A stretch of 64,000 bases of DNA from Lamellibrachia satsuma (taxonomy: Eukaryota; Annelida; Polychaeta; Sabellida; Siboglinidae). The position numbers and the translations under genes were made by a program. How positions within the stretch are numbered: the first letter of the stretch is position 1; each line of letters begins with the position of its first letter. The stretch is taken from NCBI GenBank assembly GCA_033239005.1, contig BSQZ01000109.1, forward strand, positions 310,001 through 374,000. Reading direction: 5' to 3'. Shown here one piece after another: positions 11,975 through 22,252 of the stretch. The notes beneath the pieces are model-generated. The model made no database searches. It was not told where the DNA came from and was given only the letters and a program-made list of their open reading frames with translations.

Positions 11975-12501
11975 TCTGTTCTATTTCCTTAATGCGTGTC
12001 AAATCAACTAATGGTCAAAAAGCTGATATCCATAATTTGCTGAAATTTTAACCAATGAATAAGTAGCTACACCTGATCACTCTTCCAAAAAAACTAATGG
12101 TTTGCATACAAATTGTGTCTGCAACGCCCTATGATGTAAACGGGGTAAGCGCCAAAAAACGCACCCTTTATTTCTTTTTCTGTTTTCAGGTGCTTCTAAC
12201 TTGAGAAGTTTACAAGCTACATATCTGAAATTTGCTGAATATGTAGACATATTAGTGTAGATTATCTGAATGATAGGACAATGGGTATACTGGGTGCACA
12301 GAAATGGAAAATAACACTTATAAAAATTGTGTGTGTATGTGTGTCATAAAGACTAGTCTCTATTGCATGACTGCGCCCACCCCAGACTTTCGGACTACGA
12401 CTACTTACGTACATCCTGGATGCCTAACGAGCGCTGTGACAATCCCACGAGGGCGCCTTTCATCAGACCACCCCTAGGCCTAGTGTGGAGTAGCTCTGGC
12501 T

Positions 12502-12590
12502 ATTCGACAGGTGGCGCTATGTGTCACCGGGCCAATCAGTACAATTCGACAGGTGGCGCTATGTGCACTGGGCCAATCAGTACAATTCGC
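12502..12590. repeat. 42-bp tandem duplication
   Basis: Two copies of a unit starting ATTCGACAGGTGGCGCTATG at 12,502 and 12,544, followed by a partial third. They differ by a single small change (GTGTCACC/GTGCACT). Confidence 0.9.
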
Positions 12591-12741
12591 GGTAAACAAA
12601 AGTTGTTGAACACTAAGTACAAAAGATTAGTTTTTCCCCATTTGGTTATTGTAAACTTGTCATCAGCATGCCACAATATAGAGGAATGTCTCTAACACAT
12701 ATGAGAGATGAACTCAGGAAATGTCACGCAAAAGTATCTGG

Positions 12742-12783
12742 AAGAAAAAGGGAACTTGTCGAAAGGTATGTGAATGGGCGATA
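12742..12783 (+). repeat. 42-bp perfect direct repeat, copy 1 (copy 2 at 14,048-14,089)
   Basis: Both copies start AAGAAAAAGGGAACTTGTCG and include the AAAG|GTATGT splice donor of the SAP exon. Copy 2 starts directly at the LINE 3' end, as a long target-site duplication would. However, the sequence after copy 1 (GTTTGTTTGGCAAGAGCT, about 12,790) also resembles 14,232 onwards, so a larger duplication with later deletion is also possible. Confidence 0.85.
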
Positions 12784-12847
12784 AATGCAGGAAGTTTGTT
12801 TGGCAAGAGCTGATTGTTAATTAAACTCATAAGAGTCATGTACTGGT

Positions 12848-13524
12848 CGGTGTAGTTTTCAACCTACTTAATAGAATATGCCGTTTTAAAAATATCTGAA
12901 GAACCATTTTGTGCAAGAGATCGATTTATTAAATCACTAACAGCTACTTCATCTATACACTGCAAGCAAATTATTAAAACAGTTGTTTTGAGTGAAAAAC
13001 TTACGAATATTGAATGTCTGAACCATGTCGTGCTAGATGAAGAAACCGCGGATTTCAACCTATATTTATGGCAAGCCGTACAGACACACTTTTCGTTTTA
13101 CTACTTTGTTCCAATTATTTAAACTTTTTATAGCAATCAGGCTTGTTATAGTGCTTTATAAAACACACACATTTACTTGTATTGAATGTATAACGTTAAT
13201 GTAAATTTTTTCTCACATATTTAACACATTTTAATTATTCCTACTTTTATGACAAGACTGGCTTGCCATACATCTACCACAAAAAGGGCGATTATTGTCA
13301 CATGGCCAAGAACGAGACACGCGTCAGCAGACGTTCAATAATAATGTCTGGTAAGCATGTAAAGTCATTTTTTTTATCAAGGTATGTATATCAACAGTGT
13401 TCCGTGTTATATATAAAAATATATTTTGTTGAAACAAGATTATGTGTCATTATTGTCGTAAACAGACACAGCAACTCTGTAACATGATATCAAGCAAGAT
13501 TTCGATGGGTTGAAAACTACACCG
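12848..13524. mobile_element. 0.68-kb MITE with 17-bp perfect TIRs
   Basis: CGGTGTAGTTTTCAACC at 12,848-12,864 is perfectly inverted at 13,508-13,524. The interior is AT-rich and non-coding; a 64-codon minus frame inside it is chance. It lies inside the intron of the SAP gene and abuts the LINE fragment that starts at about 13,527. Confidence 0.65.
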
Positions 13525-13526
13525 GT

Positions 13527-14047
13527 AACTATATCGTTTAGAATACTGTATACAAACGTGGAGACCATATCGTAAGAAGGATATCGATACACTTGAACGC
13601 ATACAGAGGACAGCAACTAAAATTATTCCAGAACTGAGAGACCTTAGTTATGAAGAAGGTGGTTTAATACCTCTAGAGACAATGAGGTTAAGACGAGATC
13701 AGATTGAATTTGTTAAGACATTGAATGGGTATGAAAACATTGATAGAAATATGTTTTTCTCACTCAAGAAGGATAGCAGAACTAGAGGACATGGGGTAAA
13801 ATTAGTAAAGAATCAGTGTAGATTGGATATCAGGAAGTACTCGTTCTCACAGAGGACAATAAATGAATGGAACAAATTGTCTACAGATTGTATAACTGCT
13901 AGCAGCGTGAATATGTTTAAAAACAAGGTTGACACATATCTCAGAAGGGCGGGTTACGCGTAGATGAACATTGTTGGACTCGATAAGCCAATGGCTTCCT
14001 TGTCCATTTGCCATCTGGGCCTTTGGCTTGGATGGCAAATCTTGTTA
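13527..14047 (+). mobile_element. 5'-truncated CR1-like LINE, ORF2 C-terminus and 3' UTR
   Basis: The strand encodes the end of a non-LTR reverse transcriptase protein: LRRDQIEF, NGYENIDRNMFFSLKKDSRT, RKYSFSQRTINEWNKLSTD and VNMFKNKVDTYLRRAGYA then stop at about 13,963. The segment before 13,680 is frameshifted. The 3' UTR motif CCAATGGCTTCCTTGTCC and the end GGATGGCAAATCTTGTTA are shared with the LINE copies at 15.4, 31.5, 23.4 and 60.6 kb. A 42-bp direct repeat lies at its 3' end and upstream of the MITE. Confidence 0.85.
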
Positions 14048-14511
14048 AAGAAAAAGGGAACTTGTCGAAAGGTATGTGAATGGGCGATATGGTTCCATTG
14101 TTGGTGACTGACGCCGTGACAGTGCCATTATTATTTACTTTCTGATGTAAAGTTTTGTACGGGTTTGCATGGTTTAATTACTTCTCAAGATTGGATATAC
14201 ATAAACATTTATGACCAAATTTATATTGCAGGATTTGTTTGGCAAGAGCTTGTTAAACTCATATTTGTCTTTGGCAGGCATACTGCAGGTCTTCTGGGGC
14301 TAACGTAGGAGTATGGTGCAAATGGCATGTTTCATTATAGTTGTTTTACCAGTGTCAGTGACGTGTTGTCTATTACCACAGTCCAAAGAGTAAAATAAAT
14401 CTAAGTAATATTTAACTTTGTTTTTTGCAGACTTGAAGCTTATGATAGGAATGTCAACTTTGGGCACAGTGATGTGCAGCAGGATGACTTCAACATGATC
14501 TTGTCTAACAT

Positions 14512-15180
14512 GACAACGTACAGAGACATCAATACTAATTCCCAGGTAAACAGAGACATCAATACTAATTACCAGGTAAACAGAGAGCAATACTAATTCC
14601 CAGGTAAACAGAGACATCAATACTAATTCCCAGGTAAACAGAGACAACAATACTAATTACCAGGTAAACAGAGACATCAATACTAATTCCCAGGTAAACA
14701 GAGACATCAATACTAATTCCCAGGTAAACAGAGACATCAATACTAATTCCCAGGTAAACAGAGACATCAGTACTAATTCCCAGGTAAACAGAGACAGCAA
14801 TACTAATTACCAGGTAAACAGAGACATCAATACTAATTCCCAGGTAAACAGAGACATCAATACTAATTCCCAGGTAAACAGAGACAGCAATACTAATTCC
14901 CAGGTAAACAGAGACAGCAATACTAATTCCCAGGTAAACGGAGACATCAATACTAATTCCCAGGTAAACAGAGACATCAGTACTAATTCCCAGGTAAACA
15001 GAGACAGCAATACTAATTCCCAGGTAAACAGAGACATCAATACTAATTCCCAGGTAAACAGAGACATCAATACTAATTCCCAGGTAAACAGAGACAGCAA
15101 TACTAATTCCCAGGTAAACAGAGACATCAATACTAATTCCCAGGTAAACAAAGACATCAATACTAATTCCCAGGTAAACA
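14512..15180 (+). repeat. 30-bp minisatellite, about 22 copies, each with a splice-donor consensus
   Basis: The unit AACAGAGACATCAATACTAA plus TTCCCAGGTA repeats at exactly 30-bp spacing with few changes (CATC/CAGC, TTCC/TTAC), except one shorter unit near 14,580. The first unit is the end of SAP-gene exon 2 (YRDINTNSQ) plus its donor, so every unit carries CAG|GTAAAC. The antisense frame giving a FTWELVLMSL-type repeat (14,807-15,181) is a shadow. Confidence 0.95.
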
Positions 15181-15420
15181 CAGTTTGTAATCAGTGTTGT
15201 TTATTGTGCACTTATTGTACTCGAGTAATTATGGTCATATACTCGTACTTATGTTCAATGTACTCAGATTTTACGAGTACATCCGAGTACTTTTTTAATA
15301 TGATAGTGTGAAAATTATTTAATTTCTTATCAAATCATTAACAACTACAACAATAATTTCAAAGAGTATCGTAGCAAATTGTATTACCTGCATATGAATC
15401 AAATTAACACAAATTTATAT
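15181..15420. repeat. GAGTAC/GTACTC-rich segment, inverted partner near 22,450-22,570
   Basis: The sequence contains repeated ACTCGTACTT, AATGTACTCAG and CGAGTAC motifs. The same family in opposite orientation (GAGTACGAGTAC, CTGAGTACAAATACATTT) lies at 22,450-22,570. No gene is seen. The pair brackets the putative inverted segment. Confidence 0.5.
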
Positions 15421-16873
15421 GTTCTTGCATGCATCTATTAATAAATCATCTGGAGTTGATGGGATACCACCAAAACCGCTTAAGGAAATTGTTGAGCAAA
15501 TTAGTACACAACTTGCAAACTTGTTTAACTTGTCACTAGAAGAAGGAATAGTTCCTTCAGAATGGAAAGAAGCAAATATTACGCCGCTATTTAAGAAGGG
15601 ATCGAGGAACAAGCCAGAGAATTACAGACCAGTGAGTTTAACATCAGTTGTATGTAAATTACTCGAAACATTAATTAGAGACCACATGGTGGAATTCCTT
15701 GTGAAACAAATTAATAAATACATCTCAACATGGGTTCCTAAAAGCAAGGTCATGTCTAACCAATCTCTTATGTTTTTTGGAAGAAATTACAAAGTGGGTA
15801 GATGACGGGTCACCAGTGGATGTTGATTTTCAGAAAGCTTTTGATAAAGTGCCACATCAAAGATTGTTACTTAAACTAAAAGCCCATGGTATAGGTAATG
15901 ATGTAATCAACTGGATAGAAAAGTGGCTTACACACAGAAGATAGAGAGTAATAGTAGATGGTGAGATTTCAAACTGGAAATATGTTTTGAGTGGGGTACC
16001 ACAGGGATCAGTATTAGGCCCTATACTGTTTTTAATATATATAAATGATTTGGAAGATGACATATCTAGCAAAGTACTCAAATTTGCAGATGACACAAAA
16101 GTATTCAGAAAGGTTACTAATGATACAGATAAACAAAGTTTACAGGATGATCTAGATAAATTAGTTAAATGGTCAGAAAAATGGCAAATGTAATTTTGGC
16201 AAGTGTAAATGTATACACATAGGACATGGAAACTTGGATGAAGAATATAAAATGGGGGATGCTTTCAGAGCAATGTGCGATTGCCGATTCGACAAGAAAT
16301 CAAATTCCAGGGCTACTTAGGAGAACTATCATGTATAAGGAGAAACAGCTAATTGTACCCCTGTACAAAGCAATAGTTAGACCACATTTGGAATATTGTA
16401 TTCAAGCATGGAGGCCGTATTGTAAAAAGGACATAGACAAGCTAGAAAGAATACAATGAAGAGCAACTAAAATGATTCCAGAATTGAGAGACCTTAGTTG
16501 CGAAAGTCGCTTATTACAATGTGGTTTGACAACACTAGAGACCAGGAGACTAAGAGGAGACCAAATAGAAGTGTTTCAAATAGTGAACGGTTATGAGGAT
16601 GTTGATAGGAATATGTTCTTCATACTTAAAGAAGGCAGTAGAACCAGAGGACACAAAGCAGTGTAGGTTGAACATGAGAAAGTACTCTTTCTCACAGAGG
16701 GTGATAAATGAATGGAACAAACTGCCAAATGATTGTGTTAATGCTAGTAGTGTGAATATGTTTAAAAATAGAATTGACAGATATTTGATAAGGGCGAGCT
16801 ACACATAGATGAGAAAATTGTTGGCCTCTCAATGAGCCAATGGCTTCCTTGTCCACTTGCCATCTGGAATGAA
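15420..16873 (+). mobile_element. Broken CR1/jockey-like LINE, reverse transcriptase to 3' UTR
   Basis: The coding strand, in several frames, gives a non-LTR reverse transcriptase: SSGVDGIPPKPLKEIV, LFKKGSRNKPENYRPVSLTS, then DFQKAFDKVPHQRLLLKLKA, GVPQGSVLGPILFLIYINDL and KFADDTKVF. The last is the catalytic box (FADD in place of YADD) at about 16,080-16,100. After it come [33 protein letters not shown] and a stop at about 16,806. At least one internal deletion (about 15,710-15,780) and several stops or frameshifts inactivate it. The endonuclease half is absent, so it is 5'-truncated. The 3' UTR ends at the MULE terminus (16,874). Confidence 0.9.
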
Positions 16874-19236
16874 TCCGGGACATTTAGCCAACAGACACTT
16901 AGCCAACAGACACTTAGCCAATGGACACTTAGCCAATGGCCATTTAGCCATCATTTGCAGGGGGGACATTTCGCCAACATTCAAAAAATTATATTATGTT
17001 TCTGTGTGCTTTCACCATGAATATAGTTGTTTCAATAAATGCAATACAAGTGTAAGTAATTGTATTTTATTTAATTCATTGTACGAATGTAACGATCACA
17101 AAGTAATGTCTCATAGTCTAAAACTTGCAAACACGAACATTGCATATATTGAGTCCACAGCTGTTTATAATCAATCTTCATTCTCACGGTTGACAGGCTT
17201 CCAGCGTATGTTATGACCCACTCCACGTAGTAGTTCAGGGATGGTCTTCCTGCCTGCTGCACGATCTTCACACAGTGTACGCAGACGGATCTGCATGTCC
17301 TTGTATTCACGCCTAACCCTCTTCTTGGGAGGTTGACCGTTTAGATCTTTGGCGATGTGAGTGCAAGCCACTGCATCTTCTTTCTTCAAGGCATCTATCA
17401 TGGTCCACACGGAGGGATGCTGGTAGCCAACCAAATGAGTGAAGCGATTGTTCCAGCCTTCACACTGGTTGTTAGTTCTTGGTTCATCATCCAGAGTGGC
17501 CTGGTGAACATTCCACAAGGCAGGTGGGTACCGAGGAGGAACTCTCCTCATACGAACAATGGCTGCTCCATGTGGACCATCTCGTGGAACTCCAGCACGA
17601 CGGTAAGTGCCAGTGACGTAAGTCTGGTCGAAGTAATCCACCAGAGGTTCTGCATCAGGAGGGGTATTACCACGGAGGTACATGATTCCCTCGGATATCT
17701 TCGGTGGGCAGGAAGGCTAGGGCATCTAATTGTCCGCAGAACAACTTGAAGTCCTCGTCATCCCTGTATTGAGGCACTAGCCCCAGCTCTTGTATCTTTC
17801 GCCAGGTTGCCTGGTAGAAGCAGCCCCTGACTTGGACATCATTGTCCAGGGTTGCTCCAATGGCACTGATAACAGCCTGCTCAAAATCAACCATAATGGT
17901 TCTGGGATCCGGATACAGTTCCATAGAGCTGCACTTATCCAACAAGGCACGGAGGAGTTCCTCATATGTGTCCTGGGTCTTGCGTAGTAGCAGGACATAT
18001 GCTATACCAACAGTCCTGGATCCAAGGGGGACCCGGATAACATATAGTTGAAGGAATCCAGGTGGTGCCATAGCGAAGTTGCCATCCATGAACCATGTGT
18101 CAGCTGTAGAGAGCGTACGCAGGGCAGGTGGGGATGCAAAAACAACTATCCTGGAATCTGAGTTTTGGCCGTTGTAGATCAGGAATGGTTCTGGTGTAGG
18201 GCCTGATGTTTGGGTCCATTCGCCTTCAATGGTAAGTTCACTGAGTGAAGCTGGAACTGGAGGGGCTTGGCCTTTTCGTACGCGTCGTATCATCTTCTTC
18301 ATGGCATCTTCCTCACTAGCTAACTGCCTGGCAGCAGCAGGAAGTTCAGCAAGTTTGGCAGACACTATTGTTGCTGGTCGTTCTCTGGTGTTGGCTGCTA
18401 AATGTTTCATATCGACTTTGGTCTTGGCAACTGCAACTTCCATTGGATTTGCATCATGGTTGTGAGGTTTGGTATTGAGTACCTGACTAAGGTCAAGAGT
18501 TGTAGATATGACACCCTTGCAGTGGTTGTTGCGTTTAACACACTGCCATCTAATCTGGTTTTTGGAAGTTATCTGCTTGGTATACATAAAACCTTCCAGA
18601 CAAACTTTCTGCTTCCCTCGGCTAGTAGTTATAATCTCCATGGTTGAACTTGTGTAAGATTTAATTTCTGATATTGGGTAGTCCTTTTATCCCATTAGCC
18701 CATGGAAGCCATGTGTTCCAGGTGAATGAAATTAAATTGGGCCAATTGTGATGGAGGATCACCTATTCTAATCAAGATTGAAGCCCAGATGGATAAGCTG
18801 ATCACTTACAAAGAGTTCATTCTAGCTTGACATGAAGCCACATATATCTGGGATTGTCTCCAATTAAGCCAAAGGGTGGGGAAATAATGAATAGCAGTTG
18901 GTCTCGGCATTAAATCATGATGGTAATTATTGAAAGGTCATTTTCAAAGGAAAATATAACACTTTATAAATAATTAAAATATATCAATCTTAAACTTCAT
19001 ATTTTCCATCATGTGATTTACCAAATAAACTTTTTTCCTTTTGGGAAAATAATGAATAAAAAGGTGAGTGAAAATGCAAGTTTAATCATTCATCAAGATT
19101 TGCTTATCATGGACATTATCAAAAACAATAAAGATATCCAAAATGTAAGATATAATTTTTTGAATGTTGGCGAAATGTCCCCCCCTGCAAATGATGGCCG
19201 TTGGCGAAATGTCCATTGGCTAAATGTCCGGATACC
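16874..19236 (-). mobile_element. FLYWCH-MULE transposon with terminal inverted repeats
   Basis: The left terminus (16,874-16,990) is CCGGGACATTTAGCCAA, several CACTTAGCCAA repeats, then TTTGCAGGGGGGACATTTCG. The right terminus (19,155-19,236) is its reverse complement without the extra tandem repeats. Between them lies one minus-strand transposase gene (17,171-18,641). Length 2.36 kb, with TIRs of about 80-115 bp. I found no clear 8-11 bp target duplication, so the outer ends may be a few bases off or one flank rearranged. A short derivative with the same ends lies at 23,425-23,560. Confidence 0.8.
17171..18641 (-). pseudogene. FLYWCH-MULE transposase, one frameshift
   Basis: The first 324 codons (18,641-17,667) carry an N-terminal FLYWCH-type zinc finger: W32, C34, C41, H60 and H62 in RWQCVKRNNHCKG ... 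KPHNHDAN. A MULE transposase core follows, with WFMDGNFAMAPPGFLQLYVI (first catalytic Asp near residue 186) and TIMVDFEQAV (second Asp near 252). A small indel near 17,683 shifts the frame. The same protein resumes at MYLRGNTPPD and runs to 17,171 through LWNVHQATLDDEPRTNNQ and CEGWNNRFTHL, whose Glu fits the third catalytic residue. Apart from the frameshift the gene looks complete and recently active. Cut-and-paste transposition in the nucleus is the family function. Confidence 0.88.
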
Positions 19237-19417
19237 ATGCTCCTCACATGGATTTGAGGAAAGGTGACTGTGTCTAATTAACTAAAATAAACAAAAGTTG
19301 ATTGCTAAGTAATTATTTTATAATGTGACTTGCACTGCTTTGATGTAACTTATCAGATGGAGGCTGCACTAGTGTGAATATGTCCCCCCCAATATACTGG
19401 TCTCCTGTCACTGTCAC

Positions 19418-20475
19418 CTGAATTCCAGCTGGTCCTGCTGTTCCTCTGTCATAGTTGTGATGTTCATGTCACGGAGGAAACACTCCTCTGATGTTTCCTT
19501 CAGGTAGTCGTGATCGTGGTGGACAGCTCATATATCAGTCAGTTCGCATAGCTGTCGGATAGTAATGTCCAGGGTTCTGGAGTTTATCCACACATTCCGA
19601 ATCTGCTGTGGATATTCAGACAGGTTCCTGTATTCCACAGGACGTCTCTCCTCAACTTCAAATCCTCCATCTTCACCGGTGACCCTTGTACTTCTTCGCC
19701 TGATGGAATATCTGCAACTGTTGCGTGCAGGTCTCGGCAGTCTCGATACCATCCCTGGCCCTAGTGAGGGCAAACAGCACTAGCGTTACATGCTTGCAGT
19801 GTACATCTGGGCCCACACCCACAGTCTTGATACCATCCCTGGTCCTAGTGAGGGCAAACAGCACTAGCGTTACATGCTTGCAGTGTGCATCTGGGCCCAC
19901 ACCCACAGTCTTGATACCATCCCTGGCCCTAGTGAGGGCAAACAGCACTAGCATGACATGCTTGCAGTGTACATCTGGGCCCACACCCACAGTCTTGATA
20001 CCATCCCTGGCCCTAGTGAGGGCAAACAGCACTAGCGTTACATGCTTGCAGTGTACATCTGGGCCCACACCCACAGTCTTGATACCATCCCTGGCCCTAG
20101 TGAGGGCAAACAGCACTAGCGTTACATGCTTGCAGTGTGCATTTGGGCCCACACCCACAGTCTTGATACCATCCCTGGCCCTAGTGAGGGCAAACAGCAC
20201 TAGCGTTACATGCTTGCAGTGTACATCTGGGCCCACATCCACAGTACACTGACTCAACCCCGGCCGTTGCAGTCCAGTTTCACGTCAACTTTGTAAACAC
20301 ACTGTTTAATCATCTCGGCACTCACACGTCCTTGGATGAATGTTTCTTCGCCTTTGTGCGAGTGCCTTATCAACTTGAGCAAGTTGCCATAATACATGTC
20401 CTGTGATTTCGACCCCAGCTTCTGGTCAAACAGCTTCAGGTAGTCTGAGATTGTTGACTCGGTCACATCAGGCAG
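19418..20475 (-). pseudogene. SWIM zinc-finger exon of a SAP-SWIM(-YqaJ) family gene
   Basis: Read leftwards, the exon follows an acceptor CTTGTACAG (intron end at 20,476). It encodes LPDVTESTISDYLKLFDQKL, a spacer, GEETFIQGRVSAEMIKQCVY and KVDVKLDC, then the HCKHVTLVLFAL half of a SWIM zinc finger, then TCTQQLQIFHQAKKYKGSPV and DHDYLKETSEECFLRDM. A CAG|GTGACA donor ends it at 19,418. The CxC half of the finger (YCGCG) is in a different frame from HCKH, and an in-frame stop follows NGRG, so it is not translatable as is. The HCKH part is amplified into a six-copy 84-bp array. SWIM domains bind DNA or protein; in this family, as I recall it, a YqaJ-like nuclease domain often follows. Confidence 0.75.
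19735..20250 (-). repeat. 84-bp array, six copies, of half a SWIM zinc finger
   Basis: The unit encodes the 28-residue block GVGPDVHCKHVTLVLFAL + TRARDGIKTV on the minus strand. It is divisible by 3, so the frame is kept across all copies. Copies are nearly identical (GCATC/ACATC, GTTAC/ATGAC changes). Plus-strand frames across the same region are shadows. Confidence 0.95.
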
Positions 20476-22252
20476 CTGTACAAGAAGTACTGTAGTGTTA
20501 TTGTTGACTCGGTCACATCAGGCAGCTGTACAAGAAGTACTGCAGTGTTATTGTTGACTCGGTCACATCAGGCAGCTGTACAAGAAGTACTGTAGTGTTA
20601 TTGTTGATTCGGTCACATGAGGCAGCTGTACAAGAAGTACTGTAGTGTTATTGTTGACTCGGTCACATCAGGCAGCTGTACAAGAAGTACTGTAGTGTTA
20701 TTGTTGACTCGGTCACATCAGGTAGCTCTACAAGAAGTACTGTAGTGTTATTGTTGAGTTGGTCACATCAGGCAGCTGTACAAGAAGTACTGTAGTGTTA
20801 TTGTTGACTCTGTCACATCAGGTAGCTGTACAAGAAGTACTGTAGTGTTATTGTTGACTCGGTCACATCAGGCAGCTGTACAAGAAGTACTGTAGTGTTA
20901 TTGTTGACTCGGTCACATCAGGTAGCTGTACAAGAAGTACTGTAGTGTTATTGTTGACTCGGTCACATCAGGTAGCTGTACAAGAAGTACTGTAGTGTTA
21001 TTGTTGACTCGGTCACATCAGGCAGCTGTACAAGAAGTACTGTAGTGTTATTGTTGACTCGGTCACATCAGGCAGCTGTACAAGAAGTACTGTAGTGTTA
21101 TTGTTGACTCGGTCACATCAGGCAGCTGTACAAGAAGTACTGTAGTGTTATTGTTGACTCTGTCACATCAGGTAGCTGTACAAGAAGTACTGTAGTGTTA
21201 TTGTTGACTCGGTCACATCAGGCAGCTGTACAAGAAGTACTGTAGTGTTATTGTTGACTCTGTCACATCAGGCAGCTGTACAAGAAGTACTGTAGTGTTA
21301 TTGTTGACTCGGTCACATCAGGCAGCTGTACAAGAAGTACTGTAGTGTTATTGTTGACTCTGTCACATCAGGCAGCTGTACAAGAAGTACTGTAGTGTTA
21401 TTGTTGACTCTGTCACATCAGGCAGCTGTACAAGAAGTACTGTAGTGTTATTGTTGACTCTGTCACATCAGGCAGCTGTACAAGAAGTACTGTAGTGTTA
21501 TTGTTGACTCTGTCACATCAGGCAGCTGTACAAGAAGTACTGTAGTGTTATTGTTGACTCGGTCACATCAGGCAGCTGTACAAGAAGTACTGTAGTGTTA
21601 TTGTTGACTCTGTCACATCAGGCAGCTGTACAAGAAGTACTGTAGTGTTATTGTTGACTCGGTCACATCAGGCAGCTGTACAAGAAGTACTGTAGTGTTA
21701 TTGTTGACTCGGTCACATCAGGCAGCTGTACAACAAGTACTGTAGTGTTATTGTTGACTCTGTCACATCAGGTAGCTGTACAACAAGTACTGTAGTGTTA
21801 TTGTTGACTCGGTCACATCAGGCAGCTGTACAACAAGTACTGTAGTGTTATTGTTGACTCTGTCACATCAGGCAGCTGTACAAGAAGTACTGTAGTGTTA
21901 TTGTTGACTCTGTCACATCAGGTAGCTGTATAACAAGTACTCTAGTGTTATTGTTGACTCAGTCACATCAGGTAGCTGTACAAGAAGTACTGTAGTGTTA
22001 TTGTTGACTCGGTCACATCAGGCAGCTGTACAAGAAGTACTGTAGTGTTATTGTTGACTCGGTCACATCAGGTAGCTGTACAAGAAGTACTGTAGTGTTA
22101 TTGTTGACTCGGTCACATCAGGTAGCTGTACAAGAAGTACTGTAGTGTTATTGTTGACTCGGTCACATCAGGTAGCTGTACAACAAGTACTGTAGTGTTA
22201 TTGTTGACTCGGTCACATCAGGTAGCTGTACAACAAGTACTGTAGTGTTATT
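20452..22252 (-). repeat. 50-bp minisatellite, about 36 copies, each with a 3' splice site
   Basis: On the minus strand the unit is CACTACAGTACTTCTTGTAC then AG|CTGCCTGATGTGACC and the GAGTCAACAA stretch. This is the end of an intron, its acceptor and the first ten or so codons of the SWIM exon. Variants are limited: CGG/CTG, GGCAG/GGTAG, CAAGAAG/CAACAAG. CAACAAG variants cluster at the distal end (21,720-22,250), with older-looking changes there. Confidence 0.95.

Larger units (their letters stand above)
10645..12505 (+). repeat. Duplicated ~0.5-kb block (copies at 10,645-11,360 and 11,975-12,505)
   Basis: The two copies share sequence from CTATTTCCTTAATG through the end of the SINE body (GTGTGGAGTAGCTCTGGCTA). 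The second copy lacks 213 bp present in the first (about 11,040-11,252), which hold the tRNA-like SINE head. The junction lies at a short ACCCC present on both sides. The first copy also carries an extra GATCATTC. Confidence 0.9.
12668..14545 (+). pseudogene. SAP-domain gene, two 5' exons (SAP-SWIM family)
   Basis: Exon 1 (12,668-12,765) starts at ATG and encodes MPQYRGMSLTHMRDELRK followed by VSGRKRELVER, the two-helix pattern of a SAP DNA-binding domain. It ends at AAG|GTATGT. Exon 2 (14,431-14,545) follows TTTTTTGCAG and encodes LEAYDRNVNFG ... YRDINTNSQ, ending at CAG|GTAAAC. The split codon AG|A rejoins as Arg, which supports the splicing. From memory, invertebrate proteins with this start continue into a SWIM zinc finger and often a YqaJ-type nuclease. 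No further exon follows on this strand; the expected next exon lies inverted at 20,475. The intron has been invaded by a MITE and a LINE end. The gene is broken as it stands. Confidence 0.7.

Noticed and set aside
20452..22252. CRISPR-like array of 50-bp units
   Set aside because: The entire unit is conserved, there are no spacers, and the unit is an exon-intron junction.
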